From Sceloporus undulatus (lineage: Eukaryota > Chordata > Lepidosauria > Squamata > Phrynosomatidae): DNA of 64,000 nt. The DNA lies in NCBI RefSeq assembly GCF_019175285.1, contig NC_056526.1, positions 125,790,520 through 125,854,519 of the forward strand. The letters run 5' to 3'. The translations under genes were made by a program, and so were the position numbers. Below the pieces are notes generated by a model. It was given only the letters and a program-made list of their open reading frames with translations, was not told the DNA's origin and did no database searches. Within the stretch, counting starts at the first letter, position 1. Every line of letters begins with the position of its first letter. Shown piece by piece: positions 23,401 through 35,468 of this stretch.

Positions 23401-23915
23401 TTACAGGATTGTGTAAAGGTGCAGCAGGTGTCAGATCGTGAAGCAAATCTGAATACCAGTAGCTGTTAACATACTCAGGTTCATGCTTAAGCAGTAGTGG
23501 TCAGATTACGCGAAAGAAACTACTCAGATGTTTTGAAATGGTATAGCTTTAACAACTGGCCTTGTGTTAATAAAACACCCCAATGCTGAGCCTGCTTATG
23601 CTTATTGTGAAGCCAGCAAGACAATCATAGGTTTTTTAGTAATTTACCTGGTGTTGTTGTTTTTTGTCAATGCCTTTCCTCTTTTGACCCCAAGTTTTTC
23701 CAGTATGGTATCCCATAAAAACCTGGTCGATTTATCAATTTTTGACTCAAAACTCATTATTTCTGAGGAAAACATCCAACCTTCTTACTGACCCCAGGAT
23801 TGCCATTTCTTTTACAGTTTACAGACAGAAAAATTTTAAGCAAGATTCTTACAGTCACAGTTTCAGATTCTCGACTGACAAAATGCTGTCACTTTAAAAT
23901 ATTTTTCATGTGTAG

Positions 23916-24040
23916 GAAGTTGAATGCGAAATTCGGAAGAGACTGAATGAATTGCGTGGAGTTAGTCCCACCTTAATATGAAACATACCTCAGATTGATA
24001 AAGACCAGATGCTGGTTAATGAGAATCATTGACACAGGGG
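23916..24040 (+). CDS. PCM1: PCM1 exon, RKRLNELRELVHYYEQ coiled coil (low-accuracy sequence)
   Basis: After the acceptor ATGTGTAG the sequence reads AAGTTGAATG, then AAATTCGGAAGAGACTGAAT and GAATTGCG, matching human KLNEVRKRLNELREL. The next part, read across evident one-base errors, matches VHYYEQTSDMMTDAVNEN (TTAATGAGAAT is intact at the end). A GTAAGT donor follows at about 24041. The exon is absent from the clean sequence and belongs in the 2585-2684 gap. Confidence 0.82.
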
Positions 24041-24587
24041 TAAGTAGGAGACAGAGGTTATCAGAGTGTGATTCCTGACCTAGAGAATCCAACAGCCTGT
24101 TTCACCAAATTAGGTTGGTTAATTTATTAACATTTTTCTATTAAAATAGATGATGATACAATTGGTAACGAAAACAAATCATTATAATATTAGATATTCT
24201 AATCATCCGTTATAACTATTTGATTTTATATAGAAATAACCTGACATCTGCAGTATATACCTTGAGAGAAACTACTGAGGAAAAGGAAGCATGTCTGTCT
24301 TTGATTTTGCTTCTTTGTCTTGATTAGTTAAGATCTTCGAGGATGTCTTGGAATCTAATCATCCTGAAAAAAACTATTGGCATTCTCCATCAGTACTTTG
24401 ATTTATTTTACTCTTCTCTTTTATCTTTGAATATAGCTGTGAATTTCAATGTGGTATAGCTGCAAAATGCCCATTTTTCAAGACTATTGTCTCCAAAAAT
24501 AACTTTGTTGCTTATTCCTTTCTATGTACAGAGCAGATTGTCCGCTGCCTGCTTCCAAGTTATATCTCTAGGAACACTAAAGTTTAC

Positions 24588-24870
24588 AGTGGGCCCTCTG
24601 AATTTGCTGGCTCCAATCCATATGTTCAATTCATCCCAACGTATTGATTAAATGGCAGTAATGTGAAACATAGGAAGCATGCTACATTAACCTAGCCACA
24701 CCATTTACTTAAATATGGGACTTGAAGCCACCCGACATTTTTTTTGTATCATACCCTAACAGGGTCACTGATACCAACCCCCCACAGATACAGCGGGGTT
24801 ACAATATCTCATTAAATGGGGTTAGTAGAGCTTTGTAGGGTCGAGCAAATACAGTACTGACTAGTTTTTT
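24588..24870. mobile_element. Tigger-like relic (low-accuracy sequence)
   Basis: Begins TACAGTGGGCCCTCTGAATT, with ACCAACCCCCCACAGATACA toward the right. The right end is blurred by errors or a further insertion, so the limits are approximate. Confidence 0.5.
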
Positions 24871-24899
24871 CCTGCAGGAGGTGGCAGCATAGTTCCTAA

Positions 24900-26340
24900 C
24901 ATAGTCTGAGGGGAGCAGGGTTTGGAATCCAACCAGTTAATGAAGGTTTTGGGGGGGGGGGGGTGGTGGGGCTTGTAATTTTGAGGATGCCTGGCCGGTC
25001 AAGGTTGGCATAACAGTGATAACACCCTTATATTACTGTTGAATTTCCAAACCCTCTCCCACTCAGTTTTTTACGTTTCCTGCCTTTGCCAACAGCTGAT
25101 CAGGCATTACAGCCTTATTTTCTCTCAGTTAACTAGAAACTAAGTATATGGCCAGAATAGAGCAGGATGGAATCAGAAATAGCCTAAGGAAATGGAACTC
25201 CGACCATAAGCCTTAAGAAATGGAACCAGCCAGTAATGGGGACACAATTGTTAATGGGCTTCTTAGCCACCAGACATGCCAGGTGATCAGACCGAAGTGA
25301 GGTTTGGGTCATTCTTCCAAACACCAATGCTGCTAGTAAGGCAGTTTTGGGGAGTTTTCAAGGAGACAGGACTGGAGTAGCCTTCTACAAAAAGAGTTCC
25401 TACCTAGCTAGTGAAAACGTTCAGAAAAGGTAGTATTAACATAGGGACACCAGTCACTAAGGTTGAGGGGGGCCATTGGCCTGAGACTGTTATACACCAG
25501 CGGCCAATGGATCAGTGTGGGAGAGAGAGTGCAGCATATTGGTCTGTCTGGAGATGGAAAGCGCAAGGGCTGGCATTGCTGCATGTCTTCTTGGACTTTT
25601 TGGAAAAGCACAGTATGTGACTAAAGTCTGTATCTGTGCAACCAGGCAGGTTTCAACATTTACAGAGATTGGTAAGAGCCTCAATCAACAGAAATGTTGA
25701 CAGTGGGTCAAAAAAAACATGCTGCAGTCATTGATGGCAGCCTGTCTGCGGGGTTTTAATCAAATGTGACAGCAGATTTTTTCTCTGTGGGAACATATTT
25801 CACGCCAGGAGAATAGGAGCCTTCAACGTAGAGGTGATTCACTCTTTTGCAAAAGCAGTATGGAATTTTCTAATGGACCATTTCTCTTCTGCATCTGGCA
25901 GGAATTGCAAATTAGAAAGATATATTTCACATAGATGGACAAATCAAGACTTTGTGACCACAATATTGCTCGCTCCCCAGATAAATACCTAACATTTTAA
26001 TAATTGTTTGCTTGGTTTGTAATGCGTTATATTCTTTTTTTTTTTTTTTCCAAATTCTATTTCGTGCGTTCTTCCTTTTTTTTCCGGTAGTGTAATGGAT
26101 ATCAAGCTACTTTTGTCCCAGTCCAAAGATTCCTCTCCCCAGATAAATACCCTAACATTTTAAGCATTGTTGTTGTGTGTAATGCTTATGAGAAATTTTT
26201 ATCTGCTTTGGTAGTGTATGGATATAACTTCCCAGGACCTAGAATTTCTCAATTTCATTTTCCTGTCCTTTCAATCATATTACACATTGTTGGTGTTTTG
26301 GGCAGGCAATAGTATAAAGACTGTATTAGAAGGAACCATA
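24900..26340 (+). other. Noisy PCM1 intron, no assignable element
   Basis: Error-rich sequence; a poly-G run near 24952 and T-runs near 26036 are probably read artefacts. I found no trace of the short acidic PCM1 segment (human EETEESEYDSEHE) expected between the exons at 23916 and 26779. Confidence 0.4.
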
Positions 26341-26344
26341 TGAC

Positions 26345-26640
26345 AGTGAGGCCTCATGCCATATGGCGGCTGCGTGTATAGTGTGGGCTTTCCAGCTTAT
26401 GCTGAAGCTGCACTAGGATTAATAAGAGAAAATGTGCAGCATGTGTGCACACAGCCCCCATTACATGAGCCCAATGCAGGCCCGTGCAATGTTGCACATG
26501 GCTGCCAGGGCGAGCGTACAGCCCCATGGATATAATAGGGACGTTGCAGCATAACGATTACCATTTTGGCCCTTGTATACGCGGGTGGTGGTTGGTCCAG
26601 GCAATCGGATCCCCCACGTAAAGCAAGGGCCACCACTGTA
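26345..26640. mobile_element. Possible mariner/Tigger relic (low-accuracy sequence)
   Basis: The right end GCAAGGGCCACCACTGTATA resembles a TA-flanked mariner terminus, and the interior is GC-rich compared with its surroundings. The left end is not clear. Confidence 0.35.
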
Positions 26641-26778
26641 TAGTTTATATGTATGTGCTGTCATATTTTTTTTTTGTTTATGCAAGTTTTGGTTTGTATT
26701 TTTTCGGTCCAACGTTGTGGGAGATGAAATAAGATTAAACTGACATGATAGTTTAATATTCTTTTTTCCTTCCTCGAG

Positions 26779-26955
26779 AAATCCACAGGGCATTAGATAA
26801 CTTGGAGTGAAATAAATTGTAACAGTCCTAATGTGCAGTGTGTGAACTGAATAACAGAAAATGGAAGTTCATCTTATACCAAAACATGGTCGAAATTAAA
26901 ACCAACAACGATTCTGCCTAATGTAAGGATGCTGAATATGCCACTCAACACTAAG
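26779..26955 (+). CDS. PCM1: PCM1 exon, NPQ..TWSEIN..QCVNN block (low-accuracy sequence)
   Basis: AAATCCACAG, then TTGGAGTGAAATAAATTG and GTGCAGTGTGTGAA, correspond to human NPQ, TWNEVN and AQCV. Later AACCAACAACGATTCTG and GTAAGGATGCTGAATATGCC correspond to the INNRSAANIRALNMP region. The donor GTATCG follows the final AAG. Two or more single-base errors interrupt the frame. It belongs in the 2585-2684 gap. Confidence 0.78.
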
Positions 26956-27230
26956 GTATCGTTTTTAGTGACAAGTGTGGTATGGACAGAAAAAAGTTAT
27001 ATCACTTATGTGCAAGCACATCACATCTTTTTTGTGTGTGCTTTTTATAAAACCTGTTGAATCTGTGAATATGATACGCATAAATTGTTTATCAGGCAGA
27101 AGTCGTGGTATCAGGGTCCAGGAACAATGAGATTGAAATTCTTAGAATACTTTAGGAGTGTTATGTCCAGAAAAACCACCATTTACGACTTCAGTTTCAG
27201 TGTTAGAATAGTGCTGATTAAACACAATTA

Positions 27231-27487
27231 CAGTGGACCCTGTGTTATAAACGGCTGGGTTTTGGTTGCCACAGATCCCCCATGATATAACAGAATCCAT
27301 TGTTATGCTCAAAGTCCCATTAAATAATAATGGCATACCAAATGTGTGTCGCCTTATAAAAAATGGGAAAATCACAGCATTTTGCAATATTATAAAATTT
27401 ATAGACCTTTTGTTTGAACATTTTCAAAACCGTGTATGCTTGAATCCGTGGTATAAAAATATCCATGTATGAAGACAGGGCCGACTG
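27231..27487. mobile_element. Non-autonomous Tigger element (low-accuracy sequence)
   Basis: Ends CAGTGGACCCTGTGTTATAA and GACAGGGCCGACTG, with TA on both sides. The interior includes GCTCAAAGTCCCATTAAAT and CGTGTATGCTTGAATCCGTG, typical Tigger subterminal wording. Confidence 0.7.
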
Positions 27488-27639
27488 TAATAATACTAAT
27501 AATAATACTAATAATATATGATTTATTTATTTATCATACCGCCTCGATTCCGTTTGAGGGATGGAGGTGGTGGGTGGGTTTAAAAAGAACTTTCCATAAT
27601 AATGTTATAATATTACTCTATGATGTTAAATGGAAGATA

Positions 27640-27860
27640 ACAGGGGTCAGAGTCTAGCGTAGTACGTTGTGAGATGCGAGGCCTTGCCAATTAAATACCA
27701 GGGCTAATGTATGGCTATGATTTTTTTCTAGCAGGAAGTGAACGTGGCAAAATCCACCGTCTGAGGTAGTTTGGGTTTTTACCTAAGAAACCCCCTATGG
27801 CATAGTGAAGGGTGGGGTTCCCATACGGGTTGATGGGGCCACTTGACAGGCATAGACCGT
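27640..27860 (+). repeat. Possible SINE/LINE tail (low-accuracy sequence)
   Basis: AAACCCCCTATGGCATAGTG, followed by GTGGGGTTCCCATACGGG and CTTGACAGGCA, recalls the 3' tail shared by some squamate retroposons (CCATAAGTCG ... GACTTGAAGGCA). Too noisy to assign further. Confidence 0.35.
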
Positions 27861-29149
27861 GCACACACCGTAGCTGTGATAAAGGATGTTTGCCTAGATT
27901 AGAAAAACAGAAAAAACCCAAAAATAGAAAGGGTTCGGAGGCATTGCAGGTTGAACTGAGGGGTACCATTGGACTCGCGTATAACCCAGGTAGATGTGTA
28001 AACGTCAAAATGGAACAATGGCTTCCCAAGGTTCCAGGCAGAGTGAGCGATGTAGTGATGAATATACATGTGTTGTATGGTTCGTATCCATCGCCCTCTA
28101 AGGGCTCGAGGCAAGATACAACAGTAGAGTTTAAACTATGTAATAGTAGAACGTAAATACCATGAATGCCATGTTAAACAATCAAGTGAATTAAACATCA
28201 GCTAAACATAGGAGTCTAAGCTAACCATCTCCCAAAAAATAATCCTCAATGAAAAATCATCCAGAACCATAACATGTTAAAAGAGAAACAATTTAAAATT
28301 CATGACGTGTTGTACAACGGCTGTTTGAATGCTAACTTTCGGGAACAAAGCGAGTATAATAAATAAAACATTATTATTATTATTATTAGTTATTATTATT
28401 ATGATTATTATTCATTTTCATTATTTAATTCAGTATTATTTTAAAATGGACTGCTGTAACGCTGCCAAAGAGAGCGAAGTTCTTGCAACCACTGTTTTAA
28501 ATTTCCAGAAAGCAAGTTAACTGTTAACTAACAACTTTGGACTTTGCTTGAAAAACTAACCTGGGCAGCACCGTGAAGTTGATTTAATATTGATGTGATA
28601 TGCAAACTCCTCGATGTTATCAACAGTGGTCCAAGGTTTGGCTGCTGTATGTTTGAATTGACAATTGGACAGTTTACCTGAACTTGGTAAGAAAGGTAGC
28701 CCAGTTCATTGCTGAAGTCCCAGTCTTGATGGATATACCTAGCATATGCCACTACCACCTTTAGGGTCTTCCAATTCTAGGAAGGGTTGCAAATTGGCCT
28801 CATATCATTCGAAGCTGATAATAAAAGCCACTTTCCACCATTGCAAATCTTTCTGGAGCCGATCATGTGGAGACAATTAGTTCCAGAAGTACTACTCCCA
28901 CAGTTGTGAAGAGATAGTTCTTTTAGGGGGAGTGTAATGCTCATCCAGAATTGTGTGACATACTTACAGACCCTGATTAGGACACCTGTGTCTAAGATTC
29001 AGTTTGCACATTTGTTTTGTCATTCATCTAGTCAGTGTACTCCTCTGTAAGGCATTCATTGGCAGAGGAAACAGATTGGTCCTTTGGCTGAGACTGTTTT
29101 GTGTCATCGCAGCATACTGATTAGACACTCTTGACTTCCTTCCAATCCA
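27861..29149 (+). other. Noisy PCM1 intron, no assignable element
   Basis: Contains an (ATT)n-rich patch near 28370-28440 and nothing else that I can name. Open frames here are chance products of error-rich sequence. Confidence 0.4.
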
Positions 29150-29420
29150 GATGATCTCTCCCAGTGGTTTTCATGTAGATTTATAAAAATCATTGGGGGA
29201 ACAGACTGGTCTAGGAAATCTTTCCTAAGCATTCTCTTTTAATAGCAAGGTCCATCCATCTAGGCCATGTTGGCCCTTCCTCTCTTTCTGACATTCCTTC
29301 CACTTTTCTTGTCATACTTGTGCATTATTGGGTCGGTTCCAGTGAGTCCTCCCATTCGCCATGGATATGTCCGAAGTACGACCAACCCTCAGTTTTGCCA
29401 ACTTTGGCTTCTAGGGAGCA
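29150..29420 (-). mobile_element. RTE/BovB-like LINE fragment (low-accuracy sequence)
   Basis: Complement of the text around CAGTGAGTCCTCCCATTCGC, ATATGTCCGAAGTACGACCA and CTCAGTTTTGCCAACTTTGG resembles the C-terminal FGHIMRR..SLE region of LINE polymerases. It is similar to the clearer piece at 31440-31850. Confidence 0.4.
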
Positions 29421-29789
29421 TCCCTCAGTATTTCCTAGGTGCCTACTTCATTAAACAAGGTATTAAACCAGGTCAAAGCCATGGGTTACCCTCAGACAGT
29501 GATCAGGATAGATTCAGTGCTGCAATGAAGATGTATGTTAAATTGGGGTGGGGGGGGGCGTATTATCCAAGTCAAAGAGACATATGCTATCGAGAGAAGG
29601 CCAAGCAGTTGCGCATCTTTTAAGCCAGGTGCTTTGCTATCTCTGCAGTATTATATACAAGCATCTCACTAAGCAAGTAGGCATATTTCAAATATGGGTC
29701 CCGGTAATGAAGACTCCTACAAATCTGTACATTGCACTAAAATAGATCACCAAGATATATTCACAAGGGCTATAAGTTCAAAATCTGCA

Positions 29790-29900
29790 ATGTATAAATC
29801 GCGAGACATGTTTTTGAGGCCAAACTTATCGAAGATTTTGATATGACTCATGGATAAGGTTGAGGTGTAACAATTTGGCAAGGCATGTAACCCCAAAGGA
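29790..29900. mobile_element. Fragment of the 57.6-kb type inverted-repeat element (low-accuracy)
   Basis: GATTTTGATATGACTCATGG, followed by ATAAGGTTGAGGTGTAAC, matches the left arm of that element. Confidence 0.4.
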
Positions 29901-30384
29901 TGTAAAGGATGAAGTCAAAGAGAAAAGCAATTGGCCAACGAATAGTTACAAAATTAGCTGGCAAGGCAGTAACTTCTGTTTTTTCTTTCTTTTTTCCTTT
30001 TGCTTTTTGTGCTCACACCTAAAAGCTCGGATGGAGGATGAGAGAGTAAAAAGCAAGTCTCTGCTTTTGGTAGGTGGCTCCAAGGAGGGATTAAGCTGTC
30101 ACAACTTTCTCCAGGGGATGATGTCCTGTTTTTGATCAAAGTTTTAAGTGACAGAGTAATTTACATTGACCCACCATGAATACGTCTACCCAGGGTTGTT
30201 TAGGTCAATATTGTGGACTGAACAAATCTCTCTCTCTCTCTCATCTCCTCTCGCTCTCCGTATGATATATTATAATACTCTATATATTCATATGTGTGTG
30301 TGTGTGGTTGTGGGTCGTGTGTGGTGTGTGTGTGCCGCCTTGCCTATAACTTAATTAGTCATGTTTATTTTTTTCCCTTGTAAG

Positions 30385-30658
30385 ACTGCATTATAATCGA
30401 GCCAGAAAGGATGAGTAGTAGTAGAATGGGGGTGTTATACCCACAAGGTGAGGAATGTAATGACATTGGTGGCCTGAAGCTGGATAGCAGCCAGTGAAGG
30501 CTTCCTTATCCCCAGTCCATAGAAGCCGTATCTCCCTGGAATGAGTGCACAACTGTTCTGAAGCTGAATTGTGAGCAAAAGATTACACAGACTTATCGAG
30601 CACAAGCAGAAGCAAACACTGAAGGACCAGCTGCAAATCGGTAGTTGCTATGGTACAG
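30385..30658 (+). CDS. PCM1: PCM1 exon, DCRYNR through QLQNLVAMVQ (low-accuracy sequence)
   Basis: After CCCTTGTAAG the text GACTGCATTATAATCGAG matches human DCRYNR. CATAGAAGC and TCCCTGGA match SHRSSL.DE. GAAGCTGAATTGTGAGCAAA matches EAEFEQK. The exon ends CAGCTGCAAA...GTTGCTATGGTACAG, matching QLQDLVAMVQ before a GTATGT donor. Single-base errors break the frame repeatedly. The exon is missing from the clean sequence and belongs in the gap at 2585-2684. Confidence 0.82.
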
Positions 30659-31139
30659 GTATGTTTTCATCTTACATGATGATGCCTATTCATTTACGTT
30701 AAAGATGAGGTAATTGTTGTTTTGTGTTTTCTTTTGAAAATTCAGACATGATATCAATCCATTATGTGTTTACGATTAGCTTTCTGTTGTTATATGTTGA
30801 AATGCTTTCCCAGCTGAGAAACATACTGAGGAGTACATTGACCTTCTGGTTTTTAAAATTAAATCAAAATGATATTTAACAGTGACTGTATGATAATTAA
30901 ATTGACTGGTAGCTCAAGAAAATCCCCCTCGTTTTTGAAAAGGCAATTAAAAATATGATGTTTGAAGATATGAACCTAACAAAATTCAAAAAGCACAACT
31001 GACTTTTATGAGAAAGGAACTTGAAATGGTCAATGGTTACTAGTCTGTCTGTCAAAATCACTTGGGCACTTCATCTGTGGCATACCCTAGTGGTCCCAAA
31101 CAGTGATATTCAGTATCATATCCCCTCCAACACACACAA

Positions 31140-31380
31140 CAACACCCCACACACAACACCAAACACGAGAGAGCAGAATTTGTGGGTCTATATGACACGT
31201 CACCCCTTCCCTTACGCGCGTACTGCTCGCAGCCCCAATGTAAAAACAATGGGGCTTGTTGCATGGCGGCGCACCGCACCATGTGTTACCAGATATGCAT
31301 TTACCTGCCTTCCGTTTGTGTGGCTTTCATAATAGACCTAGAAAGCCACGTATGGCTCAGGCGCACTGTGTATCATTAGT
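31140..31380. repeat. GC-rich repeat of uncertain type (low-accuracy sequence)
   Basis: A GC-rich island (TTACGCGCGTACTGCTCGCA, GGCGGCGCACCGCACC) in an AT-rich intron, similar in flavour to the palindromic repeat at the right edge of the window. No certain family. Confidence 0.3.
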
Positions 31381-31439
31381 ATGTGTAGTGTAAAAAGGTT
31401 CCCATTTGTGTTGTTGGTGTTAACTGCCTTCATGGTTGA

Positions 31440-31850
31440 TGCTGCGGCCACATGTTAAAACTCTTCTGATGCGACACTCTCCAAAGACTCTCTACGGCTT
31501 TTGGCCCACAACTGTTGACAAACCCATACTCACAATTTCTTTAATAGAGTCCATTCCACTTCCGATTATGTAGCCTGCCTCTCTTTCTACTTCCCCTCCA
31601 CCTTTCTTTGCATCTATTGTTTCTTCTCCAGTGAGTCTTCCCTTCTGCATGATGTGGCCCCAAAGACAGACCTCAGTTTTGCCAACTGTGGGCTTCCCAG
31701 GTAGAATTTCTGCACTTGTCTTTTGATGGCTGTCCATGGGATCCTTTGCACATTTCGCTCCAAGCACCACATCTCAAAGGTAATTGATTTTCTCTTCCTC
31801 ATCTTCGTTTTTAAACTGTCCAGCCTCTCACATCCCATACATTGTAATGG
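31440..31850 (-). mobile_element. RTE/BovB-like LINE, C-terminal end of the polymerase ORF (low-accuracy)
   Basis: Minus-strand text gives FEMWCLERNVQRIPWTAIKR, then SPQLAKLRSVFGATSCRRED and SLEKKQ. Another frame gives GHIMQKGRLTGEETIDAKKG. These resemble the C-terminal W-R-R-M-L..W and FGHIMRR..SLEK motifs of RTE-type and related LINEs. Frames are broken by age and read errors. Confidence 0.6.
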
Positions 31851-32387
31851 GGGAATTACAAGGTGTGATGTATAGTCTAACCTTTTGTGCTGAGTTTGTA
31901 TATTCTTCTTTGCATTTTAGGATCCTTTTTCTAGTTCTTTTTCATAGCTGCACCTCTCCCCACATCTTCTGGATTTTCTGGCTGCCAGTCCCCCAGTTTC
32001 TATCAATTATTTGAGTCACATGAATATGAGAACTCCTTTTACTATTTCTATTTCCTCATTGGTCTAGTTTGTTATATTACCTCCTAGAATTGGATCTATC
32101 TAGAATTATTTCAGTGAAGGTATGATCATTTAAATAGACTCGATAAGATTCTTCAATTGCTTGTGTATGTTGTCTCCTATAGAGCCAATATATTTGTCTC
32201 TTCGATCTCGTCCATCCGGAGACATTTGGGAACCCACTACGCATATCCTAGCTAACACGATCATTATAATTCTATTGATGTTTTGTTAAGCAAACAGGTG
32301 TGCCAGTAAGGGTCTTGCCACCAATTGTACTAGTAAATGTATTATTTGATAAAACCACACATGAAAACAACTGCTTTTCTTTTGTAG

Positions 32388-32558
32388 GATGATGAAGTGG
32401 TGAAGAACCAGTAGGCTTGCAGGACAGGTGATACTGTAGATCCAGTTACTTTTGTCGTGAGAGAGACAAAAGAACAGAAAGCAAGCCAAATTAAACCATT
32501 CGAGCAGGTTGTAAACAAGTCAGAGAAGGCTGGGTGGTTCCTGAATGAAACAAGCAAG
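32388..32558 (+). CDS. PCM1: PCM1 exon immediately before EKFYEAK (low-accuracy sequence)
   Basis: Acceptor TTTTGTAG, then GATGATGAA (human DDD after VAMVQ). The middle AGAGACAAAAGAACAGAAAG matches EDTKQNS, and AAACAAGTCAGAGAAGGCTG matches the NKTQKDTG area. It ends GCAAG before GTATGA. That leaves two bases (AG), which join G|GAG at 2750 to give the A-R-E-K junction known from human. This junction links the noisy block to the clean exon at 2750 and fixes the true order. Confidence 0.82.
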
Positions 32559-32654
32559 GTATGACTACTTTCCAAAAACTTTTGGGAAGTTAAAGGTAGA
32601 GATGTAAGCAGTTTTGTGAAACTGGTTTCAAGATTTCGCGAGGACTACTTGACG

Positions 32655-32690
32655 TGCTGAGGTGGGGGGGGGGGGGGGGGGGTTGGGGGT
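32655..32690. repeat. Long poly-G run, likely read artefact
   Basis: About 20 consecutive G in error-rich sequence; the length cannot be trusted. Confidence 0.6.
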
Positions 32691-33046
32691 GATGTTAAAT
32701 GGGACCAGGAGTATACACCACTGTCCTACATAGCAACACAGTAATTGCATCTTTCTGCTCCTCTTTAACCCTGGTTTATTCAATTTAGTGATACATTCAT
32801 GGAACCCTGTACTATATCTATATACACTTAATCTTCCGCCACCTAAATTGATCTTTGAAATGCAATGTCCTGAGGACTTCAATGCTGATCGCAGTAAGCA
32901 TAGGTGCTCTTGAACAGATGCTCCTGTTTGGGCCCTTTAACATTACATGGGTATGAATTTAAATTCGAGTGTCTACGTTTGTTGTTTTTTTTCCTTGTGC
33001 AACTTTGGTTCCAGAAGATAATAAATAAGAGACTTTCTTATGACAG

Positions 33047-33165
33047 GGAGAAATTTATGAAGCAACGTCAGCAACAGCAAAGAGAATGAACACTCCAAGA
33101 TGAAAAAAGAATTAATAAAGATTCAAGAAAAAACCAGTGTTGCAGAAGGCTGGTCCAATTTTCAA
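33047..33165 (+). other. PCM1: PCM1 exon, low-accuracy duplicate of 2750-2879
   Basis: Same flanks (ATGACAG, GTAGGC); 11 bases shorter, frame lost. Confidence 0.88.
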
Positions 33166-33289
33166 GTAGGCAGATATTTTATTAGTATAATGGACAAATA
33201 TTAACAGTGATGTTTAGTTGCCCTGCTTGATCATTATTTTACGCGGCAATTCAAGTTGAAGCAAGCTGGGACATACACTTCTTGATATT

Positions 33290-34265
33290 GTTTTTAATCA
33301 TATTTTTTCTCCTGCTTTCCCCCAGATGAGACTGAAAGCAGTTTAACAACTATAATTTTAAAAAATACACATGATACAAGAGTTAAAACAGGAACTCAGA
33401 GAACATTATAATGAGGTTAAACTAGTATAATAACACACCCAGCAGCACAACAATTAACAATATCCAGCGTATTGTGTAAAAAGGACCTGATATATGCCTG
33501 GTGGATAGAAAAGTCTTTGCTTGCCTATGAAAAGCATGTAGGGAGAGTGCCAGTTACCTTTTGGGGAAGAGAGTTTCCAGAGCATAGGGCAACCACTGAA
33601 GGTTCTTTCCTGTGTTCCCACTAGATTACCTATGTGGGTGGTGGGACAGAGAAGGGCCCTTCCAGAACATCTAAAGCTCAGATGGTTTGGGCAAGGCAAA
33701 TATAGTCAAAAACCTAGACCTGAGTCGTGTAGGGCATTAATGCCACACACCAACACTTTGAAGTCTGCCTGGAAACTGTCTGGCAGCCAGTGGAGCTGTT
33801 GCAATAAGTCTGCGTGGTTCCCTGTAGCCGCACGGGGTAGAATATAGCTCTTCTGACCAATTGAAGTCGAACCAAAATCTAGGGGACTCAACAGGACAGT
33901 GGCAAGGTATGAACAGGAGTGCTCCAGCACAACACCTTGGGTCACCCCTCTAGGAAGGAATAAGTTCAGGGGGTTTGAACGGGATTGCCCGCCACCATTT
34001 GGGTTCACCCTCCAGAAAGGAATTAAGCTACTGTAAAACAGTGCTCCCACGTTCCATCCCAGCAAGGTAACGCATGGTAAATGATATCGAAAGCTGCAGA
34101 AGTACAGGAGAACCAACACGGGGCACACTCACTGTTAGTTCCTGGTATATGTCATCCACCAATGTGGATCAAATCTATCTCTGTCCTAACCAGGCTGAAA
34201 GAGATTGAACTAGATCTAGATAATCCAGAAACACATGCTGACCAGACACACATGCCAAGAACTTG
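33290..34265 (-). other. Low-accuracy duplicate of the L2/CR1 LINE at 3030-4020
   Basis: Minus-strand text again yields LLQQLHWLPDSFQADFKVLV and LVLLYF-like pieces. Confidence 0.75.
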
Positions 34266-35092
34266 TCTTAAAAAATGGAGTGTTAGCTATGTGCTTTGAC
34301 TGTTAGCATGCAGATAATGGTGGGGATGTGTATACACAGTTCTATTCCCATTCTTTATTTTTGGCCCGTGTAGCTTCAGTGATCCATGCTTCCAGTTACT
34401 CACTTAGAGAATCACGCCAGCCCGGGAAACAGTTATCCAGCCTGTGGTTGAGACTAGTTGGCTCAGAGATTGCTTGGATAGAATTGTGTTAGGTACAGAT
34501 TGTGGAAACCATTGGCTAAAGGATTGTGATGCTGCTTCTGATTGATAACCTACTGCAAATCAAATTCCCATCAATTAAAACTTCACTTGTAGCATGATGA
34601 TGTGTAGTTTTGGGTACTAACGTATTGGGAAGCCGGGAATTGCTGATAGTTCCAACTGGAAACTGATGCAATTTGGATTTTTACATGGTAGGGAAAGTTA
34701 AGTCTAAATGCAGTTTAATTTTGTTCAGGCAGCCTTGAAATCTAAGTGCCTTTGTGTAAATGTGGTGTGCTGTATTATAATAGTTTTATATTTCCAGAAA
34801 TTATGTTTTAAATGTGTTTAAGGGTTAACTTTTTTAAATCACATTTTAAAAAGACTTGTTATTTAAACCATTTTTTAACTTTTGTACAATAATATTTTGC
34901 CTTAAATCGTTCATAAATTATTGTAAATCTCTTGAATCCCATCTTGAGAAAGGCGGATGTAATTAATAAAGAAAGAAATAAAATTAGAATAGTGGTTATG
35001 GCAAGACCGTTATATCTCAACACTCATTTAAGAGCCAGGGAGAAAGTATGGTTTTTATGGATGAAAGTATTCTTCAAATGTACCCCATATGA

Positions 35093-35468
35093 CAGATTAG
35101 TATCCCTTGTCTGGAAATCAGAAATGCTCCCAAAATCTGAAACTTTTGAGCACAAATATGCGTCTGAAGACTTGAATTTGGAATACAGGTAGCACAGTGC
35201 ATACTGTATATGTAAGGCTGGAGAGATCCGCAAGACTGGAGAGGCGATTGGAAGGTCTGTGAAATGCAGGAGATGCACCCAAGGATTTGCACCACACTGC
35301 TTGAATAGCCATCATTTCACAGATGCTCACATCTTAGCCTGCAAATACAGTATGTAAAATGCTATTCAGATTCCAAAAACCAAAATAGTCCAAAAATAAT
35401 AATAATTAAACAAATCTCAGCTCCAAACACATTTTGGTCCCAAGGATGTTGATAAGGAATATTCAGCT
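35093..35468. other. Low-accuracy duplicate of the Tigger element at 4886-5270
   Basis: Same terminal text with small losses. Confidence 0.75.

Larger units (their letters stand above)
23331..32984 (+). other. PCM1: Low-accuracy, single-copy block that belongs in the gap at 2585-2684
   Basis: The error style is the same as in the neighbouring duplicates, but there is no clean counterpart in the window. It ends exactly where the noisy copy of 2685 onward starts (T-run, then CCTTGTGCAACTTTGG). It contains four PCM1 exons whose human counterparts precede the EKFYEAK exon. It is therefore the sequence immediately upstream of base 2685 in the real genome. Confidence 0.85.

Noticed and set aside
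23400-23470. Possible extra PCM1 exon after TTTACAG (VQQVSDREANLN-like text)
   Set aside because: It does not match any PCM1 segment expected at that place and has no convincing donor.
25408-25700. Cluster of overlapping open frames on both strands
   Set aside because: Noisy intron; nothing similar to a known protein and no consistent strand.
27812-28156. 114-codon open frame in the noisy block
   Set aside because: No recognisable protein; the surrounding sequence is error-rich and repetitive.
29267-29623. 118-codon hydrophobic open frame
   Set aside because: It overlaps LINE-like text in the opposite orientation and an error-made poly-G run; no sign of a gene.
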